A stretch of DNA of 15,497 bases. Source: Auxenochlorella pyrenoidosa. Lineage: Eukaryota > Chlorophyta > Trebouxiophyceae > Chlorellales > Chlorellaceae. Shown here piece after piece: positions 11,034-15,497 of the stretch (the stretch's first letter is position 1; every line of letters begins with the position of its first letter). Under the pieces are notes generated by a model. The model was not told where the DNA came from, searched no databases, and saw only the letters and a program-made list of their open reading frames with translations. A program made the position numbers and the translations under genes. The stretch lies in contig KQ481967.1 of assembly GCA_001430745.1 (NCBI GenBank), positions 340,601-356,097 of the forward strand, in the 5' to 3' direction.

Positions 11034-11783
11034 CCGGCGGTCGCGCCGCGGGTCTGCGGACCGGCGGCGGCAGCAGCCTCTGTGTGTGCAGAGCTGGCAC
11101 CTGGGGGGGCCTTCAGCTGTGCCACAGTGGACTGGTCAATTCTATAACAGAACACGTGATGACGTCGCATGTACCTTTGTTTGCTTGCTTTGTCTGTGCC
11201 TCATAGCCCTGTTTTAGTGTGTTCTGACCGTGCATCCTGTAGCAGCGCGTCGGCTGGCCCAGCCTCGGCACAGCCTGCTCCTTTCCCTGCTGTCAATCAT
11301 GCACTGCATGCTTACACCATGTGCGGGCAGGTGGGGCAGGCTGTTCAGACGCCGAAATTGTCCAAAGTCAAAGTACAGGGCATGCGGCCTGAAGGTCACT
11401 TGATGTCAACAGTGGCAGAGTGGGGCTGCATGCAGCGGCGAGCTACTGCATTACGTCCTGGTGGGTGCTGGCCAAATGTAGGCGATGCCAGGAGGCGGGC
11501 GAGCCCAAGGCATGTGGCTGCTGTCCCTGGCACAGCAGCACGTGCACTGCACAGATGGAGGGACAGCGGCACGTAGTGGAGCAGAGTCCAGGACAGACGA
11601 CTAACAGCGGAATTTGGCATGGCCAGGAGGGACGCACTTAGTCCAAGCAGCAGCCAGGCCGCGCCCCCCCTCCTGCGACTGTGCTTCTCATCTACACTCG
11701 AGTTTTCAGGCAGCTTGCGCCCCTGCCCCGCACTGTGGTGCACCCTTCAGGGGGGCTCACCATGGCGTCCAGGCACTGCCTCC
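11034..11783. other. Convergent 3' intergenic interval (750 bp), no gene seen
   Basis: Holds the 3' UTRs of the EH/AIDA-C2 gene (plus) and of the small Cys3-His gene (minus). ORFs here have no family resemblance and poor codon bias. The pentamer TGTAA, the usual polyadenylation signal of chlorophyte algae, appears on the minus strand at 11312-11316 and could serve the minus gene, giving a long 3' UTR of ~470 bp. None is seen on the plus strand. A CACGTG at 11153-11158 next to TGACGTC at 11160-11166 is noted. Confidence 0.5.
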
Positions 11784-12209
11784 TCACTTCTTCTTGCTGC
11801 CCTTGGTCTTGGTGCTGCCACCGTGCTGGAAGCAGAACTGGCTGCCCTCGCTCGCCTTCCTGCGGGGGGGGGGGCAGGGAGGGGGCTCCCGTGTTGCAGA
11901 GCAGTGGAGCTCACGAGGACCGGCAGGAGGAGGCGAAAGTGCAGATGTGTCGGTGCTGGCCTGAGCGTAATGGGAGTGGCAGAGGCTGCCTGGGCGGCCG
12001 CTCCTTCCCTCCCTCACACCGTGCACAACAGCCTGCTGCCTCGGCTGCTCCCCTCATACAGTGCTCTGCTGACTGTGTGCGTGCAGGCAGCTGTGCTGCG
12101 CCGCCCCTGTTTCCCGCCGCCCCTGCCCCCACCTGGAGCACTGCTGGCCGTCGCTGTCCTTGACAGCCTGGCAACGAGGCTCGCCGCTGTCAGTGGTTGG
12201 CTGCACCAT
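11784..12209 (-). CDS. 50-residue Cys3-His (WRC-like) protein, two exons
   Basis: Exon 1 is 12133-12209 and exon 2 is 11784-11859, with a 273-bp GT-AG intron (donor ag|gtgggg, acceptor cccgcag|g) in phase 2. The ATG at 12207-12209 is in a favourable context (caccATGg). The spliced product has Cys-x10-Cys-x10-Cys-x2-His: EPRCQAVKDSDGQQC, then SRKASEGSQFCFQH, ending in a Lys-rich tail (KTKGSKKK). The intron falls between the second and third metal ligands, and only the spliced frame restores the motif, which is strong evidence that the gene is real. The spacing is close to the plant WRC motif (Cys-x9-Cys-x10-Cys-x2-His) of growth-regulating factors; a related short Cys/His motif also occurs in other eukaryotic and viral proteins. 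Zinc binding, and DNA or protein binding in the nucleus through the basic tail, are inferences. Further upstream exons cannot be excluded; the frame stays open before the ATG. Confidence 0.78.
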
Positions 12210-12569
12210 GGTGTCTGGCTTCTGGTCCCTGCTGGCAGACAGAGGGGAGCTTGTTGCAGTGCTTTTGGGCAATGAGCGGGGCGGTGGCGGGTGGCCCGGC
12301 TACGCCACCGGCGGGGCGGCGTTGCTCCTGTGCCGCTCGTAAGGCACAACTAGGACGCTGTTTCAACCTCTTTGACCTCCCAGTCGCAGGTTGGGACCTT
12401 GCAAGGGAAGGCAGGTACCAGAACAGGCCCCACAACACCAGCAGCACTTGTGCCTGGCCGCTTGCCTGCCTTGGAGCAAGCCTGCCCTCCTGTCCTGAGC
12501 CTGTCCTGACTGGCTGAAGCTCTTGAGACTGAGGAGGCCCCTATTGTCTTTTCCAGCCTCCTGTCACCA

Positions 12570-12587
12570 GGTTGGGACGTCCCAACC
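12570..12587. promoter_or_regulatory. 18-bp perfect palindrome, candidate protein-binding site
   Basis: The sequence ggttgggacgtcccaacc equals its own reverse complement and has GACGTC at its centre. The 11-mer caggttgggac occurs at its left half (12568-12578) and again at 12387-12397. It lies ~360 bp upstream of the Cys3-His gene start. A dimeric regulator site is inferred from symmetry and repetition only. Confidence 0.4.
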
Positions 12588-13143
12588 CTCCCTGACGGCC
12601 TTCCAAGATCTCACCTTTTAAATTTTCCAAACAAAGGCGTCCAGGAGGTGGCAGCGAGGTGGAGAGGGCTCGGAAATAAGATGAGGAAGTCACAGTTTGG
12701 AGACCCTGTTTGGTGGGCTAGGTGGAAGGCAACTCCCTGAATCCTGCATGGTCCCATTAGACCTAGTTACGCTGCTGTGATGTCGCCAGAGGTCTTGCAA
12801 TGAGGAGGAAATAGGGTGCAGGGAGGGCTGGCACCTTGCCTGCCGCAGCCCGCTCATCGCCCGCGCCTGCTCGCCTTCCACCCGCCGCCACAGCCCAACC
12901 ACTGATGCCCTGCACAGTCCCCTTCTGTGGCCAGTATTTGCGCGCCGTACCCAGCACTATTGATGATCAACGACGTCTTTTAGACGCTAGCGGATTGCCG
13001 GATTGCACAACAGGGTGCGACTGCAGCCAGCAGGTGGCCATACCCACTGGCGTTCGGAGCATCGATGATTTACCCCATGCCAGTTAGATCTCGTAGGTGC
13101 TGCATGCCATGTAGTGCATGTCAGAAAGTGGCAGGGGGAGTGT

Positions 13144-13185
13144 GCCGGCATGGGGACGCATGGCAGCACTGCCATGCCTGCCGGC
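13144..13185. other. Two-tier stem-loop in intergenic DNA
   Basis: An outer 7-bp stem (gccggca at 13144-13150 with tgccggc at 13179-13185) encloses a perfect 8-bp stem (gcatggca at 13158-13165 with tgccatgc at 13170-13177) and a 4-base loop. A 7-base bulge sits on the left and one base on the right. It is too short for a plant-type miRNA precursor; role unknown. Confidence 0.5.
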
Positions 13186-13774
13186 TTTAACCGAGCCAGC
13201 TGGCGCCAGAGCTGCGTCTTGGAAACGACGATAAAAGCAGCAACGCGAAGATTGCCCCGCACAAGTGCATTAGAAGTTGGGAGCGGGAGGTAGGAAGTGA
13301 GCGGTGCACCAATGTTTCTACCTGAGGCAGAGAAGCGCTGGTGTGGCAAATGCAAGCCAGTGCCATCATGGTGCCAGCATCATGGCATGCCTCGGAAGCA
13401 CACCGTCTCGAGGAGCGCACACAACTGTGCATGTGTATTCAAGCATGAAGGCAGAAGTCGAAAAGGGGCACCCAGCTGAGATGTCTTGCGCGCATGATGC
13501 TGCAGACAGACAATGGCATAGCAGGAAGTACTTGCGGCGATGCTGCAGCCTGCCGGGGGGGTGAACGGGCGGCACCAAGGTGGGGTGGTGGGCCCGTACG
13601 TCTGTCCCGCTAGCGCCCATCCGATTGCGTGCTGCTCACAAAAGAGAGCATCAGCGTGCTTGCCTCCGTGAAACACAGCAAAGCGGCGGATGTTTGTTTT
13701 GAAACACGGAGTCTCGGGCGTTCAGGTGTTGAGTGCTGCTCGAAATTGCGAAGCACGCAAGAAGCATCGATGCT

Positions 13775-14369
13775 CTAGCTTCTCATTAGCAGGCCCCTCC
13801 TGCGTGTCGGCCTGCCGCAACTTCGCTGCACCTCTCTCCATCCTCCCATACCCCAGTCCTGCAAAGTAAATAAACAGTCGGGGTTGCGAGCGCCAGAAAT
13901 GAGGATTTGCGCCTGACAACTTATTCAGCCACTGCGCAGCGGCGCAGCGGAGGCCTGGACGCGGAGGCCAGGACACCAGGCCCACCCCTTACTAGGTGCT
14001 TGTGCTCTTACCTGCATTCGTCGTGGAGAGGGATCAGGAAATGGACGTTCCCAAGTGAGAAGCCTCGATACGATACGTTTGCTGTGCAGAACGCCACAAC
14101 CCAGCAGCACCGCCAGTGCCACTCCCACCGCTCCGCTCCGCTGCGAAGGTGGCTAATCGTCGCATCCATAAAGTCCACTGCTTGGTGAATAGAACCCAAC
14201 GCGATAGCAGGACAGCTCAGCGCCGGGGCAGCCAGCAGGTGTGCAAGGCTGTTGCAAGGCCCAGCCAGTGTCGCTGCGGCCTGCTGTGCGTGCTCCGCAG
14301 GGCAGGTTCCCCTACAGAGGGCGCGCACCGGTGCCCCTTTGCCCCTTAGTACAATCTTACTTCTGTCAT
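13775..14369 (-). CDS. Possible small three-exon gene or spliced noncoding RNA (weak)
   Basis: On the minus strand there are unusually good splice signals: ATGACAGAA|gtaaga (donor after 14361), cag|gtaaga (donor after 14012), and tttatttactttgcag|g (acceptor before 13858). One phase-0 model joins 14361-14369, 14012-14140 and 13775-13858 to give 73 residues. That product has a hydrophobic stretch (GVALAVLLGCGVLH) followed by a basic, Pro/Arg-rich tail. The middle-exon acceptor (ttcgcag before 14140) is weaker, other frames are possible, codon bias is poor and I recognise no family. It would be divergent from the gene at 14652. It may equally be a noncoding transcript or chance. Confidence 0.25.
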
Positions 14370-14651
14370 CGCTCTCGGGAGCGTCTTCCGCGAGCCTGCT
14401 CCCTACGTGTTTGCGAGCAACGCGCTCGCTGTGGAGCGGTGTTTGCAGCATCAGACAGTGCTCTACAGAATATCAGGTGGGCGCGAGCGACTTGCGCTTC
14501 GCCGCGCCGTCCCGAGCAGGCGGTGGCGCCTGGCACCGAGCGCCCTGCGGCGCCGCCTGCCGCGGCACACTCAACAACGATTCTGCCCTGCGCAATCGCC
14601 TCAAACACCCCGCCCGCCGCCTCCTCTTCCCAGGCACATGCGCCAGCTTTC
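14370..14651 (+). promoter_or_regulatory. Presumed promoter, 5' UTR and 5' UTR intron of the gene at 14652
   Basis: A donor-like tatcag|gtgggc at ~14477 and an acceptor with a good pyrimidine tract (cctcttcccag, ending at ~14631) lie 20 bp upstream of the first ATG. No upstream ATG in a joinable frame was found, so the intron would lie in the 5' UTR. This is inference from motifs only. Confidence 0.4.
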
Positions 14652-15497
14652 ATGTCATCCGCCGCGCCCCTCCCCTTGGCGGCCATGCCCGGCATTGCGG
14701 GCGCGGCGCCGCCGCCATCCTCCCCCGCGTCGTCAGCACCCAGCCTGGAACCCCCCGCCGGCTCCCCGGGCCACCGCGCGCACCGGCGCAGCGCCCGCGC
14801 GCAGGCGGCTGCCCGCGGCGGGCCGCAGCAGCTGGAGCGGGCCATGGATCACTACCGCAAGATGGCCGACGCGCTCAGGCTGGTGCAGCCGGAGAAGCGG
14901 CACGAGCTGCGGCTGCTGCACGCGCAGTACAAGGCCACGCTGGCGGCGTCGGTGGGTGGGGGCCCCGGCGCGCGGGCTGGGTGGCTGGGAGGTGGCAGGT
15001 GGGGCACGGCTCCGTGGGGCCGCGGCCGCGCCAGCAGCCTGGGGGGGGGGGCGCATGGCGGCAAGGCGGCGACAAGGGGTTGCTGGGCCTGCGGGGCACC
15101 GCCTGCACGTCCACAGCCATTTCAGACGGTGTGGGCGGGATGCTCAGCCTCAAACCCGCGCACGGCCCGCAGCTGGTGTGCAGCAGCCCTGCCAGAGGTG
15201 GGTTGCGGGAGGCGGCAGCGTGCGACCTCTGCCCCATCCACCAGAGGGGAGCTGAGCAATGCAGGGCGGGGCACGCTCGCGGCCCTGCCAGCCCTCCCTG
15301 CCTGGCTCACCCGCCTCCACTGCTCGCTGCCCTGCCGCCCCCCGCTGGCGCGCCTGCAGGAGTCTGTGGAGGCCAAGCTGGCGGCGGTGTCTGGCTACAA
15401 GGAGGGCCTGCGCTTCCTGTTTGGCAGGGAGCTGTACGACTCCACCAAGCAGCAGCTGCAGGAGCTGAGCAGGCAGCGGCAGGCGCACGCGGCGCGC
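14652..15497 (+). CDS. Unrecognised protein, N-terminal part (continues past the right edge)
   Basis: Exon 1 runs from the ATG at 14652 to about 14951 (100 residues, donor tcg|gtgggt) and a later exon starts at 15360 after gcgcctgcag, in phase 0, open to the edge. Residues 1-60 are rich in Ala, Pro and Ser; from about 60 the sequence is charged and helical (LERAMDHYRKMADALRLVQP), continuing in the next exon with AKLAAVSGYKEGLRFLFGRE and a Gln/Glu/Arg-rich helix. A 72-nt middle exon at 15126-15197 has good splice sites and fits phase 0, but codon bias favours another frame (with a donor after 15175), so it may be alternative or absent. I do not recognise a family; a coiled-coil protein is the most that can be said. 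The second ATG at residue 12 is in a better context (ggccATGc). Confidence 0.65.
   Translation, partial: MSSAAPLPLAAMPGIAGAAPPPSSPASSAPSLEPPAGSPGHRAHRRSARAQAAARGGPQQLERAMDHYRKMADALRLVQPEKRHELRLLHAQYKATLAASVGGGPGARAGWLGGGRWGTAPWGRGRASSLGGGAHGGKAATRGCWACGAPPARPQPFQTVWAGCSASNPRTARSWCAAALPEVGCGRRQRATSAPSTRGELSNAGRGTLAALPALPAWLTRLHCSLPCRPPLARLQESVEAKLAAVSGYKEGLRFLFGRELYDSTKQQLQELSRQRQAHAAR

Larger units (their letters stand above)
12210..13774. other. Long interval without a convincing gene
   Basis: About 1.56 kb upstream of the Cys3-His gene. It is less GC-rich than its neighbours, with A/T patches such as ttttaaattttcc near 12616. Short ORFs on both strands lack an ATG in good context, codon bias or family resemblance. 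It contains a perfect palindrome (12570-12587), a second copy of its half-site (12387-12397), a stem-loop (13144-13185) and a doubled ggattgc at ~12992-13006. The promoter of the minus gene is expected in its left part. Confidence 0.5.

Noticed and set aside
12763..12957. Minus-strand frame containing a coding-like stretch ending at an aag|gtgcca donor
   Set aside because: A stop lies just upstream with no ATG between, no acceptor leads into it, and it cannot be linked convincingly to the Cys3-His gene.
12958..13075. Box C-like tgatgat motifs suggesting a C/D snoRNA
   Set aside because: The preceding base does not fit box C, and no CTGA box D with flanking terminal stem is found at a suitable distance.
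12836..13087. 83-residue plus-strand frame
   Set aside because: No ATG-initiated start in good context, no family resemblance, no flanking splice sites that extend it.
14407..15255. 282-residue plus-strand open frame, Arg/Pro-rich
   Set aside because: It is a shadow frame of the gene at 14652, whose own frame has better codon bias and stays open to the edge.
1..15497. Mobile element, defence system, CRISPR or integrated virus
   Set aside because: No terminal repeats, transposase, integrase, capsid or array-like repeats were seen on either strand.

Overview
The window reads as nuclear DNA of a GC-rich green alga, most likely a trebouxiophyte of the Chlorella type. The reasons are short exons (about 60-330 bp in most cases) separated by short GT-AG or GC-AG introns of about 150-400 bp, very high G/C at third codon positions, no bacterial-style operons, and proteins that align best in my memory with eukaryotic and plant-lineage families. 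Species assignment is inference.

Layout. (1) Minus strand, 41-5990: the 5' half of the cohesin ATPase gene SMC1, resolved here into 19 exons. They cover the Walker A head, the Q-loop, the first coiled coil and the start of the hinge, and the gene runs off the left edge. (2) 5991-6385: a ~395-bp divergent interval that must hold both promoters. (3) Plus strand, 6386-11033: an ~11-exon gene for a ~900-residue protein with a low-complexity middle, an EH domain and a C-terminal AIDA-type C2 domain. (4) 11034-11783: a convergent 3' interval. (5) Minus strand, 11784-12209: a two-exon gene for a 50-residue Cys3-His (WRC-like) protein; the intron splits the zinc motif. (6) 12210-13774: about 1.6 kb without a convincing gene, but with an 18-bp perfect palindrome and a stem-loop. 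(7) 13775-14369, minus strand: splice-like signals that may mark a small gene or noncoding transcript (weak). (8) Plus strand, 14652 to the right edge: the start of an unrecognised gene with an Ala/Pro/Ser-rich N-terminus followed by charged helix.

The genes do not form a pathway; this is an ordinary eukaryotic gene neighbourhood with divergent and convergent pairs. I see no mobile element, CRISPR array, defence cassette or viral gene. The points most worth a second look are the high share of GC-AG introns in SMC1 (five supported by protein alignment, a sixth probable, of 18), the EH plus AIDA-C2 architecture, and the very small WRC-like protein. Exon boundaries were worked out by eye from splice motifs, phase and protein-family alignment from memory; no transcript data were available.
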